Source of the DNA: Candidatus Poribacteria bacterium
Lineage (GTDB): Bacteria; Poribacteria; WGA-4E; WGA-3G
Direction of reading: 5' to 3'
DNA: 64,000 bases
Assembly (NCBI GenBank): GCA_022826805.1
Contig: JAJDUH010000058.1
Span: forward strand, 45,987 to 109,986
Below, piece by piece: positions 33,901 to 43,887 of the stretch (positions are counted from its first letter, which is position 1; each line of letters starts with the position of its first letter). A program made the translations under genes and the position numbers. The notes under the pieces are model-generated. The model was not told the origin of the DNA, made no database searches, and worked only from the letters and a program-made list of their open reading frames with translations.

Positions 33901-35439
33901 CTAAAATACATACCCTACATGAAACACAACCCGATGCGTCTGACGACTTTTTCCCAGACGGTGTTCACTGTTCTGCGTGTGCTCCCACGCATAAAACAGC
34001 GAAGCATTCCAGGCATCCAATGGACGATAAGACAACTGCCCACCGATTTCCGTCACGCGAGCAACAATACCTGTAGGAAATGGAAGCGACTCGTAATCCT
34101 CACCATAAAACCTATCAGCAATTGTCCCTTCACCGTGTCGGGTCAAGACGGCACGCATTTCTGCTACCGTGGAGACAGTAAACTGATAAGAGGCTGACAA
34201 CCTCACCGTATCAGTGTCAGTACCAATCGGGTGTCCAATCGCATAGCCGAAATGCGTGAACTGATTATCGGGCACAAGGTGTGTGTATGCCCATCGATTA
34301 ACGCGCGCATATTCGCTATGGATGCCGAGCTGACGTTTTAACCACCGCGGATACCATGTCAATCCCAAGACCCATGCAACCGCATGTGGATCGTTTGAAG
34401 TCGGTACATACTGAATATCGTCGATGACCCACTCACCGTAAAGACGCACACCCTCAATCGGTCGGATAGCAACATCAAACGCAAACATCATATTATCATC
34501 CGCTTTAGCGTTGTATTGGAGCGCGTAATAAAAGGTAACCGGATTTGCGTATTTCCAATTCAGCGTCTGTGCATCACCGCCGTAAAGCACCCACTCAGCG
34601 ACGCCGATTTCCACACGGTCGTTGAACTGATAATCGAGGCGATGCCCACTCATATAGCGTTTCGCCAGATAGCGTTTTTTCCCGTCATCGTACCATGTTG
34701 AATCCAGTTGTGTCGTGAAGGCGGTCGCTTTAAGTTTCTTGCCGAGTTTACCTGTCAACCGAACTTGGTCAAACGGCGGTGAATTGTCCGAGATACCAAC
34801 AGTTTTGTACGGACTCGCACCCCAGAAAAGCCAATCTCTACCCACGACTAAGTTCAGGTGCGTGCTGTTTACTTGTAGGTAGCTTCGCTTGAAGTCTATG
34901 ATATACTCGCGGGCGCGGTGCCACGGTTCATAACGTTGCTCTGCGGTTTTCCCATCAAGCGGACGGCTTTCAAAATTCTGTGCCTCAAATTCAGAGTAGA
35001 GCGTTAAGCGTGGCGCAGTGCCTTTTTCAAGGTCTCCAAGTGTGTACTGGAACGCACTTTCAACCGCTGGCGCTATTTTTTTTTCTGTTGCCCGGAGTTG
35101 TGGGAACGCTTCTATCGCTAATCCGTGCTCGCCCGCAATTTCCGATCTAAATTCCCGTTTCAGTTTCTCAAGCAGTTTCCTATCTATCGCCGATATAACA
35201 ACCTGACCCTTCCGAATTCGCCGTTCTGCCTGTTGTATAATCTCTGCTATTTCTACACGTGAGAGGGGTGCCGTTTGCCGATGAAAACCGCCCGTGATAC
35301 CGTCAGTCTCTAACCTCGCAAGTGCCTCGGTAATCCATCCATCAAAGTTCAACGGCACATCGGGGGCGCCGTACACAGAATTCAATATGAACACGAAGGC
35401 AAGGAGAACGTAGAATAATCGTTGTCGGTTATCCGTCAT
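33901..35439 (-). CDS. Capsule assembly Wzi-like outer-membrane protein
   Basis: A 512-residue outer-membrane barrel protein resembling the Wzi family, which holds capsular polysaccharide on the cell surface. A signal peptide (FYVLLAFVFILNSVYG) leads to an N-terminal helical part with NFDGWITEALARLETDGITG. The barrel follows with LNLVVGRDWLFWGASPYKTVGISDNSPPFDQ in two conserved blocks, then alternating strands ending in VGYVF. It overlaps the 3' end of nadE by 11 bp, so both lie on one minus-strand transcript. The Wza-like export gene at 14164 may serve the same envelope process. Confidence 0.82.
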   Translation of the reverse strand: MTDNRQRLFYVLLAFVFILNSVYGAPDVPLNFDGWITEALARLETDGITGGFHRQTAPLSRVEIAEIIQQAERRIRKGQVVISAIDRKLLEKLKREFRSEIAGEHGLAIEAFPQLRATEKKIAPAVESAFQYTLGDLEKGTAPRLTLYSEFEAQNFESRPLDGKTAEQRYEPWHRAREYIIDFKRSYLQVNSTHLNLVVGRDWLFWGASPYKTVGISDNSPPFDQVRLTGKLGKKLKATAFTTQLDSTWYDDGKKRYLAKRYMSGHRLDYQFNDRVEIGVAEWVLYGGDAQTLNWKYANPVTFYYALQYNAKADDNMMFAFDVAIRPIEGVRLYGEWVIDDIQYVPTSNDPHAVAWVLGLTWYPRWLKRQLGIHSEYARVNRWAYTHLVPDNQFTHFGYAIGHPIGTDTDTVRLSASYQFTVSTVAEMRAVLTRHGEGTIADRFYGEDYESLPFPTGIVARVTEIGGQLSYRPLDAWNASLFYAWEHTQNSEHRLGKSRQTHRVVFHVGYVF

Positions 35440-37525
35440 CGGTTTCCAGTTTTTTTACGTATGCATCAATGTGGCGAAACTGCCATGTCCATCGTGTGTT
35501 GTAAAGGAACTGACGGAGATCGAAGCGGTTATCGTCTGGAGAATAAGATTCAGCGTGATAAGATGGCGTCAATGTCGTCATTTTGTGGCGATTGATGGAA
35601 TAGTATCTAAAGAACCGTTTTACCTTTTCAGCGACCTCCCTCGGCGGCAAATCGGCCCACTCCTGCACTAATTTCTCGAACATGCTGAACGGACCGCACT
35701 GCTCCATTTTTCGGAGTTGTCCGAATCGGCTCAATTCGGCGTAGGTCATTCCCATATCATCTTCATCTGTTTGCGTGTAGGTTTCGGTTATCGGTTCGAG
35801 TTCCGCCGTCGGTGGGGCATCAACAATTTCAGCAAGCGCAGAATAGCCGAGCTCATCTTTTGCCCAAATCAGAAACCGACGCAGATCGTGTTTGCTAATA
35901 CCACCGATGGGGTTAATGTCTCCGCTACTGCAGTCGTACTTTGTAAGGTATCCGCGTAGTGCCTCGTCAACGTTCCCTGTTCCTAAAACAAGAAGCGTCC
36001 CTTGACGTTTTCGCGTCCACGGCATCATCTGTGCAAAGAGATAACTAATCACCATCCGCAACCGTGCCTGTATGTTTTGGAGTGCTTGGTTCTCTATGTA
36101 CGTGCCACCTTCGACCTTGAACCGCGGCGTCTTCTGCGTGATACGCGTAAACAGTGATTGCAGAGCCCTAACGAGGCCATCCATGTTAATGTTCAGATGG
36201 TATGCCCCTATCTGTTCAGCGAGGAGTTTCGCACGTTTCTGTGTCTCACGCGAACTGTTTTCTGTCCCGATATAGCATGTATACAGCAAGCGATTGGCGA
36301 GAACACACGGGTCTGTAAAAACATCGGGCGTTTCACCCTTTTCCAACCATCGCGCAACGTCCCTGATAACCATCGCGTTCTTTTCACGGACGGCTTCAGC
36401 AACGAGTTGACACATCGAACCCACAAGCGTCGCAACCGCGCCGCTATCGGCGCCACCAGAGAGTGGAATAAAATATCCCGCTGCCTCAGATCTACGCAGA
36501 TAGTCCCAAAGCCAACACGCCGGACCGAGAGCTATCTCCTCTTCTGGCTTGTGAAAGTGTAGAGGTGTTTTTGGACTCGCTCTTAATACATTTTCCGAAT
36601 ATGAGAGGTCAAGTTCAAAATCAATCTCAATCTGTGGAAGTGGTTCTGTTTTGCTCGCTTGAATAGCCCGACTCGCCTTCGCACCCCGATAAGCACGAAC
36701 ATCGTTAAGGTTCACCGTCGCCGTGATAACCTCTACATCTTTCAGTGAGAATTGAGAACTCCAGTTTAAAATTTCGCCATTTTGAGCGATCAGGGCAGAA
36801 CCATCAAAATACAGTCTACCCCCGTCACACCCTTGTTGATTCGCGTAAAGATAGACGCCACCGTTTTTCTCGCTCGCGTTTCGGATAAGGGCGATGCGCG
36901 TATCCAATTTCCGCAGTTCGTGATGTGAGCCTGACCCGTTCGCGATAATCTCAACACCCGCATTGCCAAGGTGGATATGCGGACTCATCGGCACAAACAG
37001 TTCTTCGCAAGTCTCGGATGCCAAGAGTGTGTCACCAGTAGCAATCGCAGCAATACCGATAGGAACCTTCTCTTGCCCTGTCAGTTCGCGAATCTCACGC
37101 GGAAGCGTATAAGGTTCAGTTGTCCAGCCGTGTTCCCATGCCGTGAACCACCGATGCTCCCGATAGTTCCCGTCGCTTGCCAGTACCATCTTCGGGCGAA
37201 TCAACAACAACTTACCATCCAACACAAAAACCCGGCAGTTATACCTCACATTTTTGTGCATGACCGGCATGCCGATGTCACATAGGATACCATCTGTGTA
37301 CTTCCCTTTCAGGATATATGCCAGCGATTCCCAACTGTGTCGCAGCGTGTCCAATTCCAGAAAATGGTCTTCGCAGGAATATCCCGTGATCTCCAATTCC
37401 GGTCCCAGTCGATACCGCGCACCCTGCGCTTTCGCTATCTCGATTGATTCAATAATACGCGCCGTATTCCCTTCAAAATCGAGACTCCACTGGTTCAGAT
37501 TGCACGTCGCAACAACAGCTTTCAT
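35429..37525 (-). CDS. nadE: Glutamine-dependent NAD+ synthetase
   Basis: A 698-residue two-domain enzyme that amidates deamido-NAD to NAD+ using glutamine. The N-terminal nitrilase-type glutaminase domain has its triad in PELEITGY (Glu), IRPKMVLA (Lys) and ASETCEELF (Cys). The C-terminal synthetase carries the ATP-binding PLSGGADSGAVATL near residue 365 and LVLGTGNVDEALRGYLTKYDC. The length and the order of blocks resemble the long eukaryote-type (Qns1) form. The start follows a TTAACCGACAACTGACAACC tract rather than a Shine-Dalgarno sequence. Confidence 0.95.
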   Translation of the reverse strand: MKAVVATCNLNQWSLDFEGNTARIIESIEIAKAQGARYRLGPELEITGYSCEDHFLELDTLRHSWESLAYILKGKYTDGILCDIGMPVMHKNVRYNCRVFVLDGKLLLIRPKMVLASDGNYREHRWFTAWEHGWTTEPYTLPREIRELTGQEKVPIGIAAIATGDTLLASETCEELFVPMSPHIHLGNAGVEIIANGSGSHHELRKLDTRIALIRNASEKNGGVYLYANQQGCDGGRLYFDGSALIAQNGEILNWSSQFSLKDVEVITATVNLNDVRAYRGAKASRAIQASKTEPLPQIEIDFELDLSYSENVLRASPKTPLHFHKPEEEIALGPACWLWDYLRRSEAAGYFIPLSGGADSGAVATLVGSMCQLVAEAVREKNAMVIRDVARWLEKGETPDVFTDPCVLANRLLYTCYIGTENSSRETQKRAKLLAEQIGAYHLNINMDGLVRALQSLFTRITQKTPRFKVEGGTYIENQALQNIQARLRMVISYLFAQMMPWTRKRQGTLLVLGTGNVDEALRGYLTKYDCSSGDINPIGGISKHDLRRFLIWAKDELGYSALAEIVDAPPTAELEPITETYTQTDEDDMGMTYAELSRFGQLRKMEQCGPFSMFEKLVQEWADLPPREVAEKVKRFFRYYSINRHKMTTLTPSYHAESYSPDDNRFDLRQFLYNTRWTWQFRHIDAYVKKLETDDG

Positions 37526-37534
37526 GGTTGAATA

Positions 37535-37625
37535 GTGGTCGGTTGTCAGTTGTCGGTTAAGAGGCTCTTTTGTTAATCAGACGTTTCTTTAACCGACAAC
37601 CCAAGACTGGTAACCGACAACCTCC
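37535..37625 (-). repeat. Heptamer-like tracts before nadE
   Basis: On the coding strand TTAACCGACAACTGACAACC ends 16 bases before the nadE ATG; a second block GACAACC/TTACCAGTCTTGGGTTGTCG lies further up, forming a loose inverted pair. Confidence 0.55.
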
Positions 37626-37681
37626 TCCTGTGTCTTTTGTGGTTTTATGCGCCGATGGGAACAAGATGCTCCGTCTCCGTA

Positions 37682-37722
37682 GGCGAGGTGTTTTTGCTGG
37701 GGTGTTTCCCCCTAACCTCGCC
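37682..37722. repeat. GGCGAGGT hairpin enclosing the 19-bp core
   Basis: GGCGAGGT, GTTTTTGCTGGGGTGTTTC (37690-37708), CCCCTAACCTCGCC: the exact inverse of the arrangement at 22706-22746. Confidence 0.75.
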
Positions 37723-37745
37723 GCTTTCTTACAACTTATAGCCCC

Positions 37746-39089
37746 TCACGTTTTCTGCGGTTTCTTACGGGCAGCTGGGAACAAAATATTGTTCAGGATG
37801 AGTCTATATCCAGGTGAATGTTTGTGCAAATCAAGATTCGTCGGGATTTTACCCTCGCCGACGAGGTGACGATAGTCCTCTGGATCGTGTCCACCAAGGA
37901 ACGTAAAAGTTCCTTTCCCTAATTTGCCGTGGATATATTTCGCGTAATTACTGCCTTCCACCTCTCCCAAAATCGTGACAGAACCACGAATCTTGTCCAT
38001 GTTAAACGAGGTCGTCTGTCCGAGGTAGCCCGGTATAACACTCACATGGTTTTGCGTCAGCATCGTCGGTATCGGGTCGTGCTTCGCCGCAAACTCAAAA
38101 AGCTTGAAATCCTCAACCCCGCTCTGTGCATCCCTGTCAGGATTTGGATTGTCTATATCCGAGAACTCGTATCGGAACGGGTTGGTGTAGAGTTTGAAAT
38201 TCTCAAACGCCAAGGTCCGCTGAAAATCGAGGTGGGTCTCCGCATCTGGCGCAATCGGTGTCCCATCCAATTCAGGGGCAACAATGTCAATCGCACCGCC
38301 AAGTGTCGCCAATGCGATATCCAATGTTTCTGGCGCGGAGCACATCGCGAACACAAAGCCACCATTGGCGATATAGTCGGCGATCGTCTGTGCTGTCTCC
38401 CCTTTGTGCGATGCCACCCGTCGAAATCCAGATTCTGCGGCAGCCTGTTCAAACATCAGCATCCGTTGCTGATACCACACCTGCGTGGAAAACGAGGCGT
38501 GGAACTTACCGTGCTGACCCGTGAAGTCCTCATGATGCAGGTGTAACCAGTCGTAACTTCCTGTCTCTAAGACACCGCTTTGGACCTCTTTATCCCAGAT
38601 TTCGTCGTACGGAATCTGAGCATAGTCCAACGCGATTTTCACCGCATCGTCCCACGGATCTCGATAGGGTGACGCTTCCGACGGCGCATATACCGCAATT
38701 TTCGGTGCCTTTTCTAATAGTATCTCGTCCATGTTGCTACCTTGCAGAATGGATTCTTTGATGTTGCTATACGTCGCATTATCCATCGGCTCAAAACGAA
38801 CACCCATGAGTGCAGCACGCATTCGGACATCTGGTGAATCTGGCAGTACAAACGCACCACCTCGGTAATTCAGCCACCAATAGCAACGATACTCACGCGG
38901 TACCTCTAATGCCCAGTAGGTCAAACCATACGCTTTCAGATGATTGGTCTGTCCACCTAAATCCATCGGTATCAAAAGCCATTGCGCAGCGGCACTGTTT
39001 ACGCCAATAAGGAGCAATATAAGGATACCGAGCGAGACACAGAGAACTCTCTTTACGATATGGATGGGTTTGATTTGAAACATCTTCAT
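37746..39089 (-). CDS. Secreted protein of a family often labelled asparagine synthetase B, function unknown
   Basis: A 447-residue exported protein. A basic N-terminus and hydrophobic helix (VLCVSLGILILLLIGVNSAAA) precede QWLLIPMDLGGQTNHLKAYG. Other blocks are YWWLNYRGGAFVLPD, YDWLHLHHEDFTGQHGKFHA and GTFTFLGGHDPEDYRH. From memory, similar proteins in Bacteroidota are annotated as asparagine synthetase B, but I see no glutaminase or synthetase motifs, so I treat the label as a misnomer. Its start overlaps the stop of the upstream 913-residue gene (TAATG), indicating coupled translation and a shared role. Confidence 0.65.
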   Translation of the reverse strand: MKMFQIKPIHIVKRVLCVSLGILILLLIGVNSAAAQWLLIPMDLGGQTNHLKAYGLTYWALEVPREYRCYWWLNYRGGAFVLPDSPDVRMRAALMGVRFEPMDNATYSNIKESILQGSNMDEILLEKAPKIAVYAPSEASPYRDPWDDAVKIALDYAQIPYDEIWDKEVQSGVLETGSYDWLHLHHEDFTGQHGKFHASFSTQVWYQQRMLMFEQAAAESGFRRVASHKGETAQTIADYIANGGFVFAMCSAPETLDIALATLGGAIDIVAPELDGTPIAPDAETHLDFQRTLAFENFKLYTNPFRYEFSDIDNPNPDRDAQSGVEDFKLFEFAAKHDPIPTMLTQNHVSVIPGYLGQTTSFNMDKIRGSVTILGEVEGSNYAKYIHGKLGKGTFTFLGGHDPEDYRHLVGEGKIPTNLDLHKHSPGYRLILNNILFPAARKKPQKT

Positions 39090-41830
39090 TAATTTCTCCC
39101 CTGAATATCTGCTTGAGGGTTACCTGATGCAGCTGCCGGTTCACCCCCGAATACGACCTGTCCGTTGTGCATCAGTACGGTCTCAGTGGTTGCTGGACTC
39201 ATCGTATCTATTTTCCAGAGTTGTCCACTGTTTTCATAGATGATCCACCTACCTTCTGGCGGCACCCAAACCGGATGAGATCCGCCTTTTCGGGTCAACT
39301 GCTGTTCCGTGGGAACGCCTTCATTTGAATAGGTAGTGAGCCAGATCTGTTCGTAATCGCCAACCCTGCGCGTAAATGCCAGTTGATTCGGGTTCGCAGG
39401 GGACCAAGTCGGTTCTGTATCGTCTGTTTCCAAAGACACCACAATCGGCTCCACACTCTTTGCCACTTGGTCGAACGCATAGATATTTCGTAGCTGTCCA
39501 CCCGTATCTGCAATCACAGAATCTGGATTCTCGATCGTTCCGGCTGTAACGTAAGCCAGCATCGTGCCATCGCTGTTCCAAGCAGGCGTGAAACTTTGCA
39601 TCGCTGTTGACGGCACAACGAACTCCGATTCACTCGAAATATGCTGTATAACGACACGACTTCGATCCCCGAACTCCGGACGTATATAGGCAACATATTG
39701 TGCATCGCTTGAGATTGCCACATCATCTGCCATCTTCCGTCTATCAAGAAGCAAATCACCATTCGGCATATCGCTGTTCCAGACAATAACGTTTCCATCT
39801 CTATCTTGGTAAACGAGCGTCCCGTCATTGGCGACTGTCGGATTGTGTCCGACGCCTAAAGGCGTACTATTACCATCGGGCGAAATGCCCCAAATTACAT
39901 CGTCGTATACAAAGTAGATGAACGCTGATAGCTGCCCCTCGGTTTCCATTGCGGACTTAGCGGCGTCTTCACTATTTCCAAGCCCGGGCATCTGTGTTTC
40001 ATTTTTACCTATCAGATGCGTGTCAATCCCTTTTTTCGTGGTGAACTCTTCCATGTCTCTTAATTCCCAACCTGCGCCTTTTTCTACCCAGAGAAAACCG
40101 AGACCTTTTGTCCAGTATTTCCACTCCTCGTTTAAAAGTCCATTGCGGGTAATGCGAAAAATATCTTCGGGTTCCCCATAACGCTTCCTCATTTCCCAAC
40201 GACCACCATCCTCAATTTCTGCCATATTTCCATCATCGTCAATATAAATTGCGAGAATATCAATGTCAATATGTGCTGTCGTTTCTCCCGGAAACACATT
40301 AATGGGTGTAGGTTCGCCGCGGACAGGATGCCGTGTACCATATATCCCAACGCCGTCGGCTATACCTGTCGTCTGATCGTTGTTTGCGTCCATGATTGCC
40401 ATGACATAATAACTCCCCGGTAGGACATCGACCTGATAATGTCCACCGTCAGAGATAGAAATCGGCATCGCAATCGGCGCACTGAAGTCAGGTGTATAGG
40501 AGAGCGTCAAAATCCCATGTGCAATAGCCTGTCCGTTCCAAATGATGCGACCGGCAATATGTCCCTGTTCAATGTGTGTTTCGATACCCGGTCGAGCGGC
40601 GTGAAGTAGTCCGTTGGCATCGTAGCGAGCACTTATCACGAGTTCAATGTTTCGGGTATCACCTTTTGCCAAGGCTAATGCAGCTGGAGGTTGGGTTGTG
40701 ATGTCCACTGTACCATAACCCCCTAAACCGTCGCCTTCACTATATCTGCCGTCTTGGTCAGCATCCAGATTGGCGATGACATAGTATTCATCGGGCGGGA
40801 GCAAGAAGCGAAATTTACCGTCAGCGTCCGTTTCAGCACTCACAACAGGCGCGACTAAGGCAGCGTCCGAATATACTTCAATCCGTGCCTTCGCATCTCC
40901 CGAAATCGGAGATACGATGCCTGCCAGTGTGCTGGTGGCTTCTTTTTCTGTCTTTTTGCGATTCTGATAGGTAGCGGTAATTGTTATTTCTATATTTTCG
41001 GTGAATCGGTTCGGGGAAATCAAAACAGGCTGTGGAAAGCTGCCGCGCTTCCGCATATCTTCAACCCCGTAAAATCCGAAGTCGTCGTCGCTATCCAGTT
41101 TATTTGTCCTGTTGTTATCAACAATCGCCATCAGGTAATACTTCCCCGGCGGAAGATTGAGCATCCAGTTGCCAGTGTCCGTCACTCTGGTAATACCCGC
41201 ACGATATTTCCAAGATAAATCTGTATACGCAAGGATTAACGCTTGTGAATTATCTCGGCGGGATCTCGGAATTTCTGGTGCCTGACGAAAAAAATTGAGT
41301 CTACCACTACAACCAGATGTGGCTTTGCGCAGCTCCGTCTGAAATTGCTGGAATTGGCTCGGTTCATACTCAGATATTGAAACGACTCCGGGTTTGCCAT
41401 CGGTATAGGTCGCTCGTGCTGTTATCGGGATCTCTAAACCTCGGATCTTTTCCCTGTCCTTGACTTCGATTGCCTGTTTCCGCTGCTCCTTATCATTCCA
41501 GTCGGTAAGTCCGAACATACCCAGACCGTCCCCCACATCAAAGCTACCAGATTTGTCGACATCAACGTAGGCAACGAGATAGTACCGTCCCGGTTCTACG
41601 CGAAGTGTAAAGCGTCCATCACCGAGTTGTGGGATGCCACTGATATAAACCAGTCGCAGTTCTTCATCCCGATAGACCGACACACTTGTATGGGACAGAT
41701 CTTGTCCCTCCCAGATGACTTGTCCTGACAAGGTCGCTGTCATCCGTTTCGCCGTAGCATCTTCCTGACAGAAAGCCCCATTTACAAGCCCAATATTGAT
41801 GGTAAATAGCAGTAGCATCAACCGTTTCAT
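39089..41830 (-). CDS. Large secreted protein with four carboxypeptidase-regulatory-like repeats and a beta-propeller
   Basis: A 913-residue exported protein with signal peptide LMLLLFTINIGLVNGAFC. Residues about 30-520 hold four repeats of a beta-sandwich, each with the pattern P-G-x-Y-Y-x-x-A and an Asp-rich loop: YYLVAYVDVDKSGSFD, YYLMAIVDNNRTNKLD, YYVIANLDADQDGRYS and YYVMAIMDANNDQTTG. The loops look calcium-binding. Residues from about 645 form a TolB/PD40-like propeller (VAYIRPEFGDRSRVV, AYVTAGTIENPD, QLAFTRRVGD). It is translationally coupled to the 447-residue gene downstream. It lacks the KLATTW tail found on other secreted proteins here. The function is unknown. Confidence 0.75.
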   Translation of the reverse strand: MKRLMLLLFTINIGLVNGAFCQEDATAKRMTATLSGQVIWEGQDLSHTSVSVYRDEELRLVYISGIPQLGDGRFTLRVEPGRYYLVAYVDVDKSGSFDVGDGLGMFGLTDWNDKEQRKQAIEVKDREKIRGLEIPITARATYTDGKPGVVSISEYEPSQFQQFQTELRKATSGCSGRLNFFRQAPEIPRSRRDNSQALILAYTDLSWKYRAGITRVTDTGNWMLNLPPGKYYLMAIVDNNRTNKLDSDDDFGFYGVEDMRKRGSFPQPVLISPNRFTENIEITITATYQNRKKTEKEATSTLAGIVSPISGDAKARIEVYSDAALVAPVVSAETDADGKFRFLLPPDEYYVIANLDADQDGRYSEGDGLGGYGTVDITTQPPAALALAKGDTRNIELVISARYDANGLLHAARPGIETHIEQGHIAGRIIWNGQAIAHGILTLSYTPDFSAPIAMPISISDGGHYQVDVLPGSYYVMAIMDANNDQTTGIADGVGIYGTRHPVRGEPTPINVFPGETTAHIDIDILAIYIDDDGNMAEIEDGGRWEMRKRYGEPEDIFRITRNGLLNEEWKYWTKGLGFLWVEKGAGWELRDMEEFTTKKGIDTHLIGKNETQMPGLGNSEDAAKSAMETEGQLSAFIYFVYDDVIWGISPDGNSTPLGVGHNPTVANDGTLVYQDRDGNVIVWNSDMPNGDLLLDRRKMADDVAISSDAQYVAYIRPEFGDRSRVVIQHISSESEFVVPSTAMQSFTPAWNSDGTMLAYVTAGTIENPDSVIADTGGQLRNIYAFDQVAKSVEPIVVSLETDDTEPTWSPANPNQLAFTRRVGDYEQIWLTTYSNEGVPTEQQLTRKGGSHPVWVPPEGRWIIYENSGQLWKIDTMSPATTETVLMHNGQVVFGGEPAAASGNPQADIQGRN

Positions 41831-42032
41831 CTCTATTCCTTCGTGCTTTGTTATATTGTGTTTTGATGGTTATAATACTACCACATACAACGATCTTTTG
41901 CAAATACAGATTCTTTTCGCTTAGACTTGGTAGATGCGGTTTCCCTTATTTGTAGGTACGGTTGAAAACCGCACCGTGGGGTCAATTTTAGATAGCAACT
42001 TAATCGTATTATTTGTCAGGTTTACCATAAAT

Positions 42033-42062
42033 TTGACTTTTGCCTTTAAGATATGGTATAAT
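42033..42062 (+). promoter_or_regulatory. Promoter for the first tandem LamG gene
   Basis: TTGACT (42033-42038), 18 bp, TATAAT (42057-42062). A diverged version (TTGACT at 43000, TAATAT near 43026) precedes the second gene, so the promoter was duplicated with the gene. The rest of the 325-bp spacer 41831-42155 holds only GCGGTT/AACCGCACC repeat arms near 41931-41976. Confidence 0.65.
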
Positions 42063-42155
42063 ATTTAGACTTTACCTACACGAGTAGGACGTAGTATGTT
42101 TTCCATCCTTGGGGGCGAATCCGCCCCGATGAACGCAAAGAGGAGGCACGTAGAC

Positions 42156-42920
42156 ATGAAAATGAAAGGTTATTACATCTGTGCAGTCCTGCTGATGCTG
42201 TGTATGTCGATGCCAGCATTCGCACAAGATGCACAAGCAGACGAGCTGCTCGGCTGGTGGCTATTTGATAGTGAAAAGGACGAGATAGGCAACTGGGACG
42301 ATATAGAACTTCACGGTGCTGAGCTCAAAGACGGTCAGCTCATTGTTGAGACCGGAAAATGGGCACACGCTCTTGAGTATTCCGGACCCGATATCGAAGA
42401 GAAGACTTTGATGACCTGGGTTGCTTTGGACAGCCTCGCCGCAACGAAAGGCTCCGCGCTCACACTCGATAAAGCCACTGAAGACCAATTCAACGCCATC
42501 GTCTATGCCGAACGCCAACCGAGTCAATGGATGTCCGGGAGCAGTTGGTTCCACCGCACTGAAGACTTCCCAAAAGCGCACAATGAAAAGAAAGAAGGCG
42601 AAATGGTTTATTTAGCCTTCACTTATGAAGATAAGGGTGGAACTTACAAGATTACTGGATACCGTAACGGAGAAAGTCTCGGTAGTTATGAAAAAGGCGA
42701 GATCAAAACCTGGCCCACAGGCGACGCAGAGGCTATCTGGGGAAAACGCCATACTAATGGTCTCGGCGGTCCCGGAGACCTCAACGCACACATTGAGGAA
42801 TCCCGTATCTATGCCGTCGCATTGACTGAAGACGAAGTTAACGAAATGGAAATCGGCACGCTTTCCGTTGATCCACAAGGCAAACTCGCCACCAGATGGG
42901 CGAAACTTAAAGCGAAGTAA
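42156..42920 (+). CDS. Secreted LamG-like protein with KLAT-x-W tail, tandem copy 1
   Basis: A 254-residue exported protein. GAGGAGG precedes the ATG at 42156 (the track starts too early at 42096). The signal peptide is YYICAVLLMLCMSMPAFAQ. The body is a LamG/concanavalin-like domain: ELLGWWLFDSEKDEIGNWDD, HALEYSGPDIEEKTLMTWV and AHIEESRIYAVALTEDEVNE, the last being the typical closing strand of LamG domains. It ends in SVDPQGKLATRWAKLKAK. The next gene is a close paralog with the identical tail. A terminator hairpin follows. Surface or glycan binding is likely but not shown. Confidence 0.85.
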   Translation: MKMKGYYICAVLLMLCMSMPAFAQDAQADELLGWWLFDSEKDEIGNWDDIELHGAELKDGQLIVETGKWAHALEYSGPDIEEKTLMTWVALDSLAATKGSALTLDKATEDQFNAIVYAERQPSQWMSGSSWFHRTEDFPKAHNEKKEGEMVYLAFTYEDKGGTYKITGYRNGESLGSYEKGEIKTWPTGDAEAIWGKRHTNGLGGPGDLNAHIEESRIYAVALTEDEVNEMEIGTLSVDPQGKLATRWAKLKAK

Positions 42921-42931
42921 TTCCTTAATTA

Positions 42932-42975
42932 TAGGGCAAGGTCCTTCGACCTTCGCCCTATTTTAGTTTTCTGTA
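42932..42975 (+). terminator. Rho-independent terminator
   Basis: TAGGGCAAGGTCCTTCGACC then TTCGCCCTA forms a strong stem-loop, followed by a T-rich run (TTTTAGTTTT). Confidence 0.75.
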
Positions 42976-43111
42976 TGCCAACACTTCCTTCCAGGGAATT
43001 TGACTTTTGTCCGATATATGTAGCGTAATATTCATGATTTATCTCATCGGGTTGAAGCATAAGGGTTCCCTTACTTGGCGGAATCTACCGGTGTAAACAC
43101 AAAAAGGATCA

Positions 43112-43876
43112 ATGAAGATGAAGCGTTATAGTATTTGTACTGTTTTACTGATGCTGTGTTTATCAATGCCCGCGTTCGCACAGGGCGCGCAAGAAGATAA
43201 ACTGGTCGGCTGGTGGCTATTTGATAACCTCAAAGATGAAACCGGGAATTGGGATGATCTAACGCTCCGAGGTGCCAAACTCAAAGATGGGCAGCTGGTT
43301 GTGGATAGAGGACTCTGGGCACACTCCCTTGAATACTCTGGACCTAATATCGAAGTGAAGACGTTAATGTCCTGGGTCAGCTTGGACGACCTCACATCAC
43401 CACATGGATCCGCGCTTACGCTGGATAAGGTGACGGAGGACCAGTTTAATGGAATCGTCTATGCCGAGCGTCAACCCAACCAGTGGATGTCAGGAAGCAG
43501 CTGGTTCCACCGCACTGAGGACTTCCCGAAAGCCCACGATGAAAAGAAGGAAGGCGAAATGGTTTACTTAGCCTTCACTTATGCAGATGAGGGTGGAAAG
43601 TACAAGATTACTGGATATCGCAACGGTAAGAGCCTCGGTAGTTATGAAAAAGGGGACATCAAAACTTGGCCCACAGGTGATGCAGAAGCGATCTGGGGAA
43701 AACGCCATACAGAAGGGCCTGATGGCGAGGGCAATCTGGTCGCGCACATTGAGGAATCCCGAATTTATTCCGTCGCATTGACTGAAGACGAAGTTAACGA
43801 GATGGAAATCGGCACGCTTTCCGTTGATCCACAGGGCAAACTCGCCACCAGATGGGCGAAACTTAAAGCGAAGTAA
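43112..43876 (+). CDS. Secreted LamG-like protein with KLAT-x-W tail, tandem copy 2
   Basis: A 254-residue paralog of the preceding gene, same length and nearly collinear. Signal peptide YSICTVLLMLCLSMPAFAQ; domain start KLVGWWLFDNLKDETGNWDD; closing strand AHIEESRIYSVALTEDEVNE; tail SVDPQGKLATRWAKLKAK, identical to copy 1. Conservation is highest in the central WMSGSSWFHRTEDFPKAH block and in the tail. AAAGGATCA precedes the ATG. A terminator almost identical to that of copy 1 follows, so the duplicated unit includes promoter and terminator. Confidence 0.85.
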   Translation: MKMKRYSICTVLLMLCLSMPAFAQGAQEDKLVGWWLFDNLKDETGNWDDLTLRGAKLKDGQLVVDRGLWAHSLEYSGPNIEVKTLMSWVSLDDLTSPHGSALTLDKVTEDQFNGIVYAERQPNQWMSGSSWFHRTEDFPKAHDEKKEGEMVYLAFTYADEGGKYKITGYRNGKSLGSYEKGDIKTWPTGDAEAIWGKRHTEGPDGEGNLVAHIEESRIYSVALTEDEVNEMEIGTLSVDPQGKLATRWAKLKAK

Positions 43877-43887
43877 TTTCTTAATTG

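Noticed and set aside
37746-39089. Asparagine synthetase B as function
   Set aside because: No glutaminase Cys at the N-terminus and no ATP-pyrophosphatase motif; the protein has a signal peptide.
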